Below, piece after piece: positions 15,254-23,003 of a stretch of 45,546 bases of DNA. This DNA comes from JAIRTY01 sp050257395. Lineage in GTDB: Bacteria > Actinomycetota > Actinomycetes > Streptosporangiales > Streptosporangiaceae. Every line of letters starts with the position of its first letter. Position 1 is the first letter of the stretch. The notes below the pieces were generated by a model. The model searched no databases, was not told where the DNA came from, and saw nothing but the letters and a program-made list of their open reading frames with translations. The stretch spans positions 1 to 45,546 of the forward strand of contig JBLMWU010000286.1 in the NCBI GenBank assembly GCA_050257395.1, in the 5' to 3' direction. The position numbers and the translations under genes were made by a program.

Positions 15254-15631
15254 ATGCTGACATTCGGGGTGGTCGTGCTGGGTGTCACCGACCCGGACCG
15301 GGCGGTGGCGTTCTGGCGCCGTGCGCTGGGCTATGACCTGCGCCAGGACGGGTTCGGCGGGTGGGCACGGGTACTCGTCCCGCCGGACGGCCGCGGCGCC
15401 AGCATCGCGTTCCAGCGCAGCCAGACGCCCCCGGACCCGCATCCGCGCCACCATCTGGACCTGCATGTCGCCAGCCCGGCCGAGCAGGAAGCGGAAGCCG
15501 AGCGCCTGGTCTCGCTCGGCGCCGAGCGGGTCGACTGGGATCTCTTCCCGGAGGACCCGGACTTCATCGTGCTGGCGGACCCGGACGGCAACCGCTTCTG
15601 CATCGTCGATCTGAGCCACGAGCACGGCTGA
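15254..15631 (+). CDS. VOC-family (glyoxalase-like) protein
   Basis: The 125-residue protein has two beta-alpha-beta-beta-beta halves of the vicinal oxygen chelate fold. The first half is FGVVVLGVTDPDRAVAFWRR, then ALGYDLRQDG. The second is HHLDLHVASPAEQEAEAERL, with VSLGAERVDWDL and VLADPDGNRFCIVD. HLDLHV and NRFCIVD are where metal ligands or their replacements usually sit. The substrate is unknown; such proteins include dioxygenases, isomerases and antibiotic-binding resistance proteins. ATG 15254 is only 4 nt past the DUF3291 stop, which supports translational coupling. Confidence 0.85.
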   Translation: MLTFGVVVLGVTDPDRAVAFWRRALGYDLRQDGFGGWARVLVPPDGRGASIAFQRSQTPPDPHPRHHLDLHVASPAEQEAEAERLVSLGAERVDWDLFPEDPDFIVLADPDGNRFCIVDLSHEHG

Positions 15632-15717
15632 CCCGCTCACCCGGGGTATGGCACTGGAGAGGGCGGGTGGCCCGGCCGGGAGCCCGCCGGGGGATCACAT
15701 TGCCAGCGGGGGGTTCC

Positions 15718-16914
15718 GTGATCACGCTGCACCAGGACGCGGACATGGCGGCGCAGCTCCAGCGCACGCTGATCGGGGCTTATGACGGCGCGGCCGATCT
15801 GGGGGAGGCCATGGCCACCGCGGAACGGGTCGCGCCCGGCGACTACGGGCACTGGCACGCGGCGTGGGCGCACACCGCCGCGGTGGCGGAGGCCGCGGGC
15901 GACGACGCGGCCGCGCACGGCCACGGCACGTTCGCGGCCCGCGGCTACCTGCGCGCGGCCGAGTACTGGCGGCAGGCGTACTTCTTCCTCCGGCACAACC
16001 TGGCCGACGAGCGGGTGGTGACCGGGTACGAGCGGCAGCGGGCCGCGTTCCGCAAGGCTGCCCCGTACCTGCCCTGCCAGGTGGACGAGCTGGCGATCCC
16101 CTTCGGCCCGGCGCCGCTGCCGGGCTACCTCTTCCGCCCGTTGCCCGACGGGCAGCAGCGGCCGACCGTGCTGTTCACCGGCGGGTTCGACAACACCGCC
16201 GAGGAACTGTGGAAGTACGGCGCCGCGACCGCGGTCGGCCTGGGCTGGAACGCCCTGCGGTGGGACGGCCCCGGCCAGGGCGGCATGCTCGTGGAGCAGC
16301 ACGTGCCGATGCGCCCGGACTTCGAGGCGGTGCTCACCCCGGTGGTCGACTGGCTGCTGGAGCAGCCGTTCGCCGACCCGCGCCGGGTGCTGCTGGTGGG
16401 CCGCAGCCTCGGCGGCTACCTGGCCCCGCGGGGCGCCAGCGGCGAGCCGCGGATCAGTGCCATGGTGGCCGACCCGGGCCAGTACGACTTCACCTCCCGG
16501 TTCGCCGCCAGCTTCGGCGCGGGTGAGTGGCAGAAGGTCCTGCGTGCAGACCCGGACATGGACGCCAGGCTGGAGAAGTTCCTGGCCACCCCGCGCGACC
16601 GCGAGTACTACGGCGCCCGGATGGCGGCCATGGGCGCGGCCGGCTTCGGCGAATGGCTGCGCATCCTCACCGGCTACACCCTGGCAGGCCGGGCGGAGGC
16701 GATCACCTGCCCGACGCTGATCACCGAGGGCGAGGGCGACTTCGCCAGCCAGAGCGCCACCCTGTTCGACGCGCTGACCTGCGAGAAGCAGTACCGGGAG
16801 TTTCCCCAGTCGGCCGGCGCCGGCGGGCACTGCGAGGGCATGGGGCAGACCCTCTGGCAGCATGCCGCCTACAGCTGGCTGGCGGACGTGATGGCCCGGT
16901 CCCCGCGGCCGTGA
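15718..16914 (+). CDS. Alpha/beta hydrolase (pseudooxynicotine-hydrolase / FrsA-like)
   Basis: A 398-residue hydrolase with a long helical N-terminal domain (about 1-120, ending AAFRKAAPYLP). A catalytic domain follows: DELAIPFGPAPLPGYLFRP, VLFTGGFDNTAEEL, NALRWDGPGQGG, the elbow VGRSLGGYLAPR (Ser230), LITEGEGDF for the acid and GAGGHCEGMG for the His. This two-part plan is seen in 2,6-dihydroxypseudooxynicotine hydrolase and FrsA/DUF1100 relatives, some of which cut C-C bonds. The substrate is unknown. GTG 15718 has a GGGGGG stretch 5 nt upstream. The YjbR-like gene follows after 13 nt, but has its own leaderless-type promoter overlapping the stop. Confidence 0.85.
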   Translation: MITLHQDADMAAQLQRTLIGAYDGAADLGEAMATAERVAPGDYGHWHAAWAHTAAVAEAAGDDAAAHGHGTFAARGYLRAAEYWRQAYFFLRHNLADERVVTGYERQRAAFRKAAPYLPCQVDELAIPFGPAPLPGYLFRPLPDGQQRPTVLFTGGFDNTAEELWKYGAATAVGLGWNALRWDGPGQGGMLVEQHVPMRPDFEAVLTPVVDWLLEQPFADPRRVLLVGRSLGGYLAPRGASGEPRISAMVADPGQYDFTSRFAASFGAGEWQKVLRADPDMDARLEKFLATPRDREYYGARMAAMGAAGFGEWLRILTGYTLAGRAEAITCPTLITEGEGDFASQSATLFDALTCEKQYREFPQSAGAGGHCEGMGQTLWQHAAYSWLADVMARSPRP

Positions 16915-16915
16915 G

Positions 16916-16921
16916 TACGGT
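16916..16921 (+). promoter_or_regulatory. Leaderless-type -10 hexamer of the YjbR-like gene
   Basis: TACGGT (TANNNT), six bases, then ATG 16928. It begins 2 nt after the stop of the upstream hydrolase. Confidence 0.5.
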
Positions 16922-16927
16922 ACGGGC

Positions 16928-17314
16928 ATGGCGACTCTCGACGACGTGACCCGGCTGGCCACGGCCCTCCCCGAGGTCACCGAGGGTGAGCGGCACGGGA
17001 ACCTGACCTGGTTCGTCGCGGGCAAGGCGTTCGCGTGGGAACGGCCGTTCAGCAAGGCGGACCTGCGGCGCTTCGGCGACCAGACCCCGCCGGGCGGGCC
17101 CATCCTGGCCGTCCGGGTCGAGGATCTGGCCGGGAAGGAGGCCGTGCTCGCCGCGCACCCGGCCGCGTTCTTCACCATCCCGCACTTCGACGGCTTCGCC
17201 GCGGTCCTCATCCAGCTGCCGGTGGCCGGTGAGGAGGAACTCGCCGAAGCCATCACCGACGGCTGGCTGGCGATGGCGCCGCCGAAGCTCGCGCAGCGCT
17301 ACCTCGGCCGTTAG
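16928..17314 (+). CDS. MmcQ/YjbR-family protein
   Basis: The 128-residue protein shows the MmcQ/YjbR (CyaY-like fold) pattern: LDDVTRLATALPEVTEGERH, TWFVAGKAFAWERPFSKADL, ILAVRVEDLAGKEAVLAA, FFTIPHFDGFAAVLIQLP, then ELAEAITDGWLAMAPPKLAQ. Family members have been called DNA-binding, but the function is not settled. Length is normal for the family. The ATG lacks a good ribosome binding site, and TACGGT lies 6 nt upstream, as for a leaderless mRNA. A small hairpin (CCTCGG at 17302-17307 with CCGAGG at 17315-17320) spans the stop codon. Confidence 0.85.
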   Translation: MATLDDVTRLATALPEVTEGERHGNLTWFVAGKAFAWERPFSKADLRRFGDQTPPGGPILAVRVEDLAGKEAVLAAHPAAFFTIPHFDGFAAVLIQLPVAGEEELAEAITDGWLAMAPPKLAQRYLGR

Positions 17315-17318
17315 CCGA

Positions 17319-17357
17319 GGCCCGGAAACGGCGGGCAGGCGGCGGCGCTGCCGGGCC
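17319..17357. terminator. Possible bidirectional terminator
   Basis: GGCCCGG (17319-17325) and CCGGGCC (17351-17357) are perfect inverted arms. They flank a GC-rich loop between the convergent YjbR-like and methyltransferase genes. Confidence 0.45.
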
Positions 17358-17358
17358 T

Positions 17359-18123
17359 TCAGGCCGGCCGGGCCAGGATGAAGCCGGCTTGCCGGGTCTG
17401 CTCCGGCTGCGCCATCGCCCGCCAGCCAGCACCGGTGAGCAGCCCGTCCGCCCCGGCCGCGGTCAGCGCGTTGCGCGCCGGCTCGCCGAGCGCCCGCACT
17501 CCCGCCTCGAACCGCGCCCGCCGGGCACTCCCGGCCGCGGTCTGCAGCTCCGTGGCGAACGAAACCTCCAGCCGGCTGCCCTCCCCGGCTGCCGCCCGCA
17601 GCTCGCCCAGCAGTGCCCCCAGCACCGGCTCGTCCAGGTACACCGCCACCCCCTCGCAGAGCATGAGCGAGGCACCGTCCGGCCGCAGGCCGCTGACCGC
17701 CAGCGCCGCGGCGAGCCCGGCCTGGCGCAGGTCGGCACCGATGAACGTGACATGCGGCGCGGCGATGCCCAGCCGTGCCAGCCGGGCCTGCTTGTCGGCC
17801 TGGGTCGCGGGATGGTCCACCTCGAACCAGCGCACCCCCGGCCGCGCGTACCGCAGCGCCCGCCCGTCATAGCCGGCCCCTATCGCGAGCACCTGGCGGA
17901 TGCCGTCCGCAAGCGCGCCCACGACCGCCCGGTCGAAGAACGCCGTCCGGGCCTCCAGGCGGCGGGACATCCGCTCGCTGGGCTCGAACACCAGGCCGCC
18001 CGCCACATCCCGGGCCAGCCGGTCGTCGGCGGCCGGGTCGCCGGACGGTGCCGGAAGGCGGGCGAACCCGAGCCGGTAAGCGGCGACCCGCTGCGCGGTG
18101 CCGGACGGCTGCCCCTCACGCAC
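17359..18123 (-). CDS. Class I SAM-dependent methyltransferase (leucine carboxymethyltransferase-like)
   Basis: A 254-residue methyltransferase of the LCMT/TIGR00027 type. Key parts are GTAQRVAAYRLGFARLP near the N-terminus, MSRRLEARTAFFDRAV, the SAM loop VLAIGAGYDGRALRYA, the acidic strand WFEVDHPATQADK, LMLCEGVAVYLDE and the C-terminal ARFEAGVRALGEP. In this family the acceptor is usually a carboxylate or hydroxyl group. GTG 18123 overlaps the stop of the TPP enzyme gene (18116-18118) by 8 nt, so translation is coupled. That overlap is why I place the start here rather than at the longer frame. It is the last gene of the minus-strand catabolic operon. Its job there is unclear and may be modification of an acidic intermediate. 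Confidence 0.85.
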   Translation of the reverse strand: MREGQPSGTAQRVAAYRLGFARLPAPSGDPAADDRLARDVAGGLVFEPSERMSRRLEARTAFFDRAVVGALADGIRQVLAIGAGYDGRALRYARPGVRWFEVDHPATQADKQARLARLGIAAPHVTFIGADLRQAGLAAALAVSGLRPDGASLMLCEGVAVYLDEPVLGALLGELRAAAGEGSRLEVSFATELQTAAGSARRARFEAGVRALGEPARNALTAAGADGLLTGAGWRAMAQPEQTRQAGFILARPA

Positions 18124-19870
18124 CGCCGGCGTCCCCGGTGGGCAGCTGGATGTCGAGCACCGCGCAGCGGCCGCTCGCCTCGATGGCCAGGCACTCCTCG
18201 ACCGCCGCGGCGATCTCCCCGGGACTGCGCACCACCCGGCCGTCACCACCGTAGGCACGGGCCAGATCCGGGTAGCTGGGCGGGGGCCCGAGATCGGTTT
18301 CCGGGAAGGTGCCCTCGGCGTCGGCGGCGCCGCCGGGGTACAGGCGCTGCACCGGCAGCCTGGAGGCGCGGTAGGCGCGGTTGTTCAGGATCACGGAGAT
18401 GAACGGGGCACCGGCCCGCTGGGCTGACCAGATCGCGGCGGTCGGCACCCCGAAGTTGAACGCGCCGTCCCCGCAGACGGCGAACACCGGCGCGGACGGC
18501 CGCGCCAGCTTGACCCCGAGCGCGCCGCCGACCGCCCAGCCGAGCGCCGGTGACCCGGTGTCGAAGTAGGAGCCGGGTTCCCGGTCGAGCTGGCGGACCA
18601 TGGCCGCCTTGTTCGTGACGGTCTCGGCCAGCACGACCGCCTCCGGCGGCAGCGCCCGGTTCAGCGCGGCCAGCATGGCGTCCGCGGCGGCGCCCGGCTC
18701 CGCCGAGCCGGCCAGCGCCTCCCACTGGCCGCGGGCCTGGGCCAGCCGTTCGCAGACCTGCTCCCGCCGCTCCCGCCAGCGGGCGGCCCGCTCCGGGGTG
18801 GCCAGCGCCTGCAGTTCTTCGGCGAGCAGCGGCAGCGCGAGCGAGGTGTCGGCGGCGATAGCCAGGTCGACCGGGTAGGTCCAGGTCGGCATCGTCGCCT
18901 TGACCGGGTCGATGTCGATCTGCAGCACGGTCGCGGACGGCGGCGGCGACACCTGCGCGGGGATCCACGGCACCTCGCAGTCCAGCAGCAGCACCACGTC
19001 GGCTTCCCGCAGCAGGGCGTCGCCGTCGCCCGCGTAGAGCGGGTGGCGCTGCGGGAAGCTGACCCGGTCCCGGTGGTCGATGACCGGGCAGCCGAGCAGG
19101 TCGGCGATCTCCACCAGGCAGGCGACCGTGCCCGGCCGGGTGCCGGCCCGGTCGGTGACGATGACCGGGCGGTCCGCCCGGGCCAGGCACTGGGCCGCCT
19201 CGGCGAGCGCCGCCGGGTCCGGCGCGGCCGCCCGGGGCGGGGGCAGCCGCCGGGCCAGGCCCGGGCCGGTGGGCTCCATCAGCGCCTCCCGCGGCAGCAT
19301 GACGTACGCCAGGCCGCGCGGGTGGGTCTGGGCGACCTGGTAGGCGCGCCGGACGATGCCGCCCAGGTCCCGGCCCCGGGGCACCTCCATGGTCCACTTG
19401 CCGAACGCGCGCACGACCGCCTGCTGGTCGAGCTGCTCCTGCTGCCAGTGGATGGCGGTGTCCCGGTGCCCGGGGATGTCGGGGGAGATGCTGTAGGGGG
19501 TGCGGCCCGCGAAGATGACCGCGGGCACCCGGTTGCGCTGCGCGTTGTGCAGGGCGCCGCCCAGGTTGAGCGTGCCCGCGTCCACGTGCACCATGACCGC
19601 CTGCGGGGTGCCGGTGGCGAAGTAGTGCCCCATGGCCGAGGACAGGGCCACGAACTCGTGGGTGCACAGGATCGCCCGGGGATGCGCGGTCCCGTCCTTG
19701 CGGGCGGCGGCCAGCGCCTCCTGCACGGGCGCGGTGTCGGTGCCGGGGTTGATGAACAGGTGCTGGACGCCTTCGTCCGCGAGCGTCCCGGTCAGTTCCG
19801 CCGCGGCGCTGGCGAAGGCGGCGCCCGCGCCGGCGGCGTCCGCCGCCTGGCCGCCCGGTGGCTGGTTCAC
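18116..19870 (-). CDS. Thiamine-pyrophosphate-dependent enzyme (acetolactate-synthase-like)
   Basis: A 584-residue enzyme with three TPP-family domains. The N-terminal PYR domain carries the cofactor-activating Glu in CTHEFVALSSAMGHY (Glu72). The central domain spans about 215-370 (ADRPVIVTDRAGTRPG, VLQIDIDPVK). The C-terminal PP domain has the metal/TPP motif GDGAFNFGVPTAAIW (467 onward) ending in NN at 496-497. Such enzymes decarboxylate or ligate 2-keto acids; acetolactate synthase, benzoylformate decarboxylase and similar lyases share this plan. The TDRAGTRPG segment differs from FAD-binding AHAS, and no regulatory subunit gene is nearby, so branched-chain synthesis is unlikely. GTG 19870 has GAGGGAGGA upstream. 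In context it probably processes a keto acid produced by the neighbouring oxygenase and hydrolase. Confidence 0.85.
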   Translation of the reverse strand: MNQPPGGQAADAAGAGAAFASAAAELTGTLADEGVQHLFINPGTDTAPVQEALAAARKDGTAHPRAILCTHEFVALSSAMGHYFATGTPQAVMVHVDAGTLNLGGALHNAQRNRVPAVIFAGRTPYSISPDIPGHRDTAIHWQQEQLDQQAVVRAFGKWTMEVPRGRDLGGIVRRAYQVAQTHPRGLAYVMLPREALMEPTGPGLARRLPPPRAAAPDPAALAEAAQCLARADRPVIVTDRAGTRPGTVACLVEIADLLGCPVIDHRDRVSFPQRHPLYAGDGDALLREADVVLLLDCEVPWIPAQVSPPPSATVLQIDIDPVKATMPTWTYPVDLAIAADTSLALPLLAEELQALATPERAARWRERREQVCERLAQARGQWEALAGSAEPGAAADAMLAALNRALPPEAVVLAETVTNKAAMVRQLDREPGSYFDTGSPALGWAVGGALGVKLARPSAPVFAVCGDGAFNFGVPTAAIWSAQRAGAPFISVILNNRAYRASRLPVQRLYPGGAADAEGTFPETDLGPPPSYPDLARAYGGDGRVVRSPGEIAAAVEECLAIEASGRCAVLDIQLPTGDAGGA

Positions 19871-19927
19871 GGCCGGTTGTCCTCCCTCTCCGCTGATGTC
19901 GTCTGGCCTGGTGTCACCGCACGGGTG

Positions 19928-20794
19928 TCACTTCACGCTGATCGTCATGGCGCCGACCCGGCTGATCCGGGTCTCCAGCACGTCGCCGGGGTGGATGGGG
20001 CCGACCCCGGGCGGGGCGCCGGTGAAGATCACGTCGCCGGGCAGCAGGGTCATGATCCGCGAGGCGTACGACACGATCGCCGGGACCGGCGTGATCAGGT
20101 CGCGGGTGGCGGAGTGCTGCCGGTGGTCGCTCCCGTTGCGGATGAGGTCGATCGTCAGGTCCGCCGGGTCGCCGGTCTCGTCGGCGGTGGTGAGCCACGG
20201 ACCGAGCGGCGCGAACGTGTCGTAGCTCTTGCGCCGGGACCGGTCGGCGGCGCCGCGCACGGTGATGTCGAGGCCCGCCGTGTAGCCCATGACGCGGCTG
20301 AGCGCCTCGCCCTCGGGGATGTCCCGGCCGCCGGCACCGATCACCAGCACCAGCTCCGCCTCGTGGTGGATCTCCTGCCCGGCCGCCAGCACCTCCGGCG
20401 GCAGCACGACCGGGTCGGCGGGGCCGCTGATCGCGGACGGCGCCTTGAGGAACACGTCGAATTCCATCATCCAGTCCACGGCCTGCCCGAGGGTGCGCCG
20501 CTGAACCTCGTGCATCTCCTCGACGTGCGCCGGGTAGTTGCTGGCACATGCGATCACCTTGGACGGGCCGAGCACCGGCGGCCGCAGCCGGACCGCCCCG
20601 AGCGGCACCGGATCGCCCGCGGCCGCCGTCACCGCCAGCGCGGGCCGCAGCAGCGGCAGGTCCCGGCACAGCCGCCGCCACCAGCCCGCCGTCAGCGGGT
20701 CCGGGTCGTACCCGGGCACCGCCGCGGTGACGTCCACGATCCGGTCGCCGATGACCACCCCGAGCCGCCACTCGTCGAAGAGCGCGAGCCTCAC
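19928..20794 (-). CDS. Fumarylacetoacetate-hydrolase-family enzyme (acylpyruvase-like)
   Basis: The 288-residue protein is an FAA-hydrolase-family member: LRPPVLGPSKVIACASNYPA (70-89), the metal ligands in EIHHEAELVLVIG (Glu145, Glu147), VMGYTAGLDITVRG with Asp176, then GDVIFTGAPPGVGPIHPGDV. Related enzymes hydrolyse fumarylpyruvate or other acylpyruvates or decarboxylate ring-cleavage products. The usual SD(v)TxRD motif reads GLDITVRGAADRSRRKSYDT. GTG 20794 overlaps the monooxygenase stop (20791-20793) as GTGA, so the two are coupled. With a gentisate-dioxygenase-like gene divergently encoded at 23004, the simplest role is hydrolysis of a ring-cleavage product. That is inference. Confidence 0.9.
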   Translation of the reverse strand: MRLALFDEWRLGVVIGDRIVDVTAAVPGYDPDPLTAGWWRRLCRDLPLLRPALAVTAAAGDPVPLGAVRLRPPVLGPSKVIACASNYPAHVEEMHEVQRRTLGQAVDWMMEFDVFLKAPSAISGPADPVVLPPEVLAAGQEIHHEAELVLVIGAGGRDIPEGEALSRVMGYTAGLDITVRGAADRSRRKSYDTFAPLGPWLTTADETGDPADLTIDLIRNGSDHRQHSATRDLITPVPAIVSYASRIMTLLPGDVIFTGAPPGVGPIHPGDVLETRISRVGAMTISVK

Positions 20795-21969
20795 CGGGGC
20801 CGCTCCGGCCTGGCTGGCGCGGCGGGGGTGACCGGGGCGGCCGGGCGCAGGGCGGGCATCACCTGCTCCGCGAACAGCCGGACGCTGCGCTCGAACTCCT
20901 CCGCCCCGACGGTGCCGAACTGGAAGGTGCCGCAGAAGACCCCGAAGCCGAGCTCGCGAGCGTACCGCTCCACCTGCTGGCGGACCGATTCCGGCGAGCC
21001 GGCGATGGCGAACCCGCGCTCCAGCAGGTCACCGGGGTCGGCCTTCGCGGTCCCGAGGCCGCGCTTGGCGCCCATCACCCGCGGCGCGGACTGCGCGGTC
21101 AGGTAGCCGGGCGGGAAGAACATGTCCCTGGGCATCCGCAGCAGCGTGTTGAACAGGAAGTCCAGGTGCCCGCGTGCCTCCCGGCGCGCCTCCTCGTCGG
21201 TGTCGGCCACGTACACCGGCACCGACCAGCCGAGCTGCTCCGGCGCCGCGGTGTAGCCGTGCTGCCCGGCCGCGTCCCGGAACCCGCTGAACGCCCGCTG
21301 GATGCTCGCGGTGTCGCTGAACGTCTGCAGGTAGGTGTAGCGGTTGCGGGCGGCCCAGTCCACGGTCTCCGTGCTGCCCTGCGAAGGGCTCCAGATCGGC
21401 GGGTGCGGCTGCTGCAGCGGCCGCGGCCACGGGTTCACGTAGCGCAGCTTGAAGTGCCGGCCGTACCACTCGAACGGGCCCGGCTCGGTCCAGGCCCTGA
21501 TGATCAGGTCGTGCGCCTCGTGGAACCGTTCCCGCGACTGGCTGGGGTCCATCCCGAACGTGTGGTACTCCGAGCCGATGCCGCGCACGAACCCGGAGAT
21601 GATCCGGCCGCCGGACACCACGTCCAGCATCGCGACCTCCTCGGCGATCCGCAGCGGGTGGTCGCGCAGGGAGATGGCGTTGCCGAGGATCGCGATCTTG
21701 CCGGTGGTCTGCGGCACCAGCATGCCGGCGACCACGTTGGGAGCGGGCATGAGCCCGTAGGCGGTCTGATGGTGCTCGTTCACGCAGACGCCGTCGAACC
21801 CGAGCCGGTCGTACAGCACCAGCTCGCCCAGGTAGCGCTGGTAGAGCTCGTGCCCGCGGCGCGGGTCGAAGTGGCGGTTGCTCAGGGTGACCCAGGTGGA
21901 GTCGCGGCTGGCGCGGTGCTGCTCGGGCAGGTACGGGTAGGGCATCAGGTGGAAGCCGAAGAACTGCAC
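20791..21969 (-). CDS. LLM-class flavin-dependent monooxygenase (luciferase-like)
   Basis: A 392-residue bacterial-luciferase-like TIM barrel: VQFFGFHLMPYPYL, YDRLGFDGVCVNEHHQTAYG (with the luciferase-type EHH), ILGNAISLRDHPLRIAEEVA, MLDVVSGGRIISGFVRGIG, FHEAHDLIIRAW and HPPIWSPSQGSTETV. These enzymes use FMNH2 (or F420 in a subgroup) and O2 to oxidise organic substrates. The EHH and DVVSGGR segments favour the flavin monooxygenase branch. GTG 21969 lies 2 nt after the hydrolase stop, with GGGGTGAG upstream. It overlaps the next gene by GTGA. No dedicated flavin reductase gene is present in the operon, so reduced flavin must come from elsewhere. The C-terminus is Pro/Ala-rich. Confidence 0.9.
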   Translation of the reverse strand: MQFFGFHLMPYPYLPEQHRASRDSTWVTLSNRHFDPRRGHELYQRYLGELVLYDRLGFDGVCVNEHHQTAYGLMPAPNVVAGMLVPQTTGKIAILGNAISLRDHPLRIAEEVAMLDVVSGGRIISGFVRGIGSEYHTFGMDPSQSRERFHEAHDLIIRAWTEPGPFEWYGRHFKLRYVNPWPRPLQQPHPPIWSPSQGSTETVDWAARNRYTYLQTFSDTASIQRAFSGFRDAAGQHGYTAAPEQLGWSVPVYVADTDEEARREARGHLDFLFNTLLRMPRDMFFPPGYLTAQSAPRVMGAKRGLGTAKADPGDLLERGFAIAGSPESVRQQVERYARELGFGVFCGTFQFGTVGAEEFERSVRLFAEQVMPALRPAAPVTPAAPARPERPR

Positions 21970-21971
21970 GG

Positions 21972-22781
21972 TCAGCTCACCCCGCAGAAGTCCAGCACGG
22001 CCCGGACCGTGGCCCCGGTCTGCTCTTCCAGCGGCACGTGCCCCGCTTCGGGGATGATCTTCAGCTCGGCGGCGGGCAGCAGCCCGGCCCAGCGGTGCGC
22101 GCAGCTCACCGGGAACACCCCGTCCCGGGCACCCCACACCACCAGCGCCGGCGCGGTGACGCGGTGCAGGCGGCGCGGCAGCTTGGGGTCATGCAGGTAC
22201 GGGTTCCAGCCCAGGTGGGCCAAGGCGGCCCGGTTGCGGAGGTAGCGCGCGTGTGTCTCCGGGTCGTCGGCCAGCTGCCGGGCCCACTCCCGGCCCGCGG
22301 CCCGGCCCTCCTGTGTGTGGTGGGTGAGGTCGGCCAGTTCCATGGCGCTGAGCAGGAAGATGTCCGGGATGTGCTCGCCCGCGCGGAGCCCCGCGGCCGA
22401 GACCAGGACCAGCTTGCTGACCCGCCCCGGCTCGATGGTGGCCAGGTCCGCCGCCAGCCAGCCGCCCAGTGAGTGGCCCACCACCATCACCCTGCCGAGG
22501 CCGAGCTCGTCCAGCAGGTCGAGATAGAAGAAGGCCAGCTCGTGCACGCTGTCGATGCCGTCGGCGTCGCCGCTGGCGCTGAAGCCGGGATGATCCGGCC
22601 GCAGCACGGTGTAGCGCCCGGCGAGGGCGGCCAGCGCGGGCGTCCACTGCCCGAGATCCCCGCCGCCGTGCAGGTACAGCAGCGGCTCCCCGGAACCCCC
22701 CGACAGCAGGCGCACCCGGATGCCGCGCACGTCCAGGTCGCGTTCCCGGCAGCCGGCGGCTGTGTCCTCGGCGTTGGCCAT
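21972..22781 (-). CDS. Alpha/beta hydrolase (C-C or ester hydrolase type)
   Basis: A 269-residue hydrolase resembling aromatic meta-cleavage-product hydrolases and esterases. It has LLYLHGGGDLGQW (oxyanion site at 39-42), VLRPDHPGFSASGD, the nucleophile elbow VVGHSLGGWLAADLA (Ser104), the acid in VVWGARDGVFP and the His in PEAGHVPLEEQ. ATG 22781 has GAGGAGCG just upstream and begins the family-like part. It is the first gene of the five-gene minus operon and reads away from the divergent promoter region at 22782-23003. Given the oxygenase genes around it, an ester, lactone or vinylogous diketone substrate is plausible, but I cannot tell which. Confidence 0.88.
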   Translation of the reverse strand: MANAEDTAAGCRERDLDVRGIRVRLLSGGSGEPLLYLHGGGDLGQWTPALAALAGRYTVLRPDHPGFSASGDADGIDSVHELAFFYLDLLDELGLGRVMVVGHSLGGWLAADLATIEPGRVSKLVLVSAAGLRAGEHIPDIFLLSAMELADLTHHTQEGRAAGREWARQLADDPETHARYLRNRAALAHLGWNPYLHDPKLPRRLHRVTAPALVVWGARDGVFPVSCAHRWAGLLPAAELKIIPEAGHVPLEEQTGATVRAVLDFCGVS

Positions 22782-23003
22782 GACGCTCCTCGGGCAGCGG
22801 GGTGGGGCGGCTGCCGGACCTGACGCTAACAACGGCGGCCCGCGCCCGGCAATACACGCTCAGGTGCGCCATTGGCCACTGCTGGTAGTCAATGGCCTGC
22901 TGGGCAGCGGCATAATTTCGCATAGCAGAATCTGGCTCGCCACACATTCCTGTTAGCGATCATCGCGCCTAGCATCTGCAGCACGAATCCGGAGGACTGA
23001 GGC
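22782..23003. promoter_or_regulatory. Divergent promoter region of the catabolic island
   Basis: This 222-bp region is less GC-rich than its surroundings. It holds an inverted repeat GCCATTG (22868-22874) and CAATGGC (22890-22896) with 15 bases between, the spacing expected for binding on one face of the helix. CATAAT lies further on at 22911-22916 and could be a plus-strand -10. No regulator gene lies beside it, so the controlling protein is encoded elsewhere. Confidence 0.55.
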
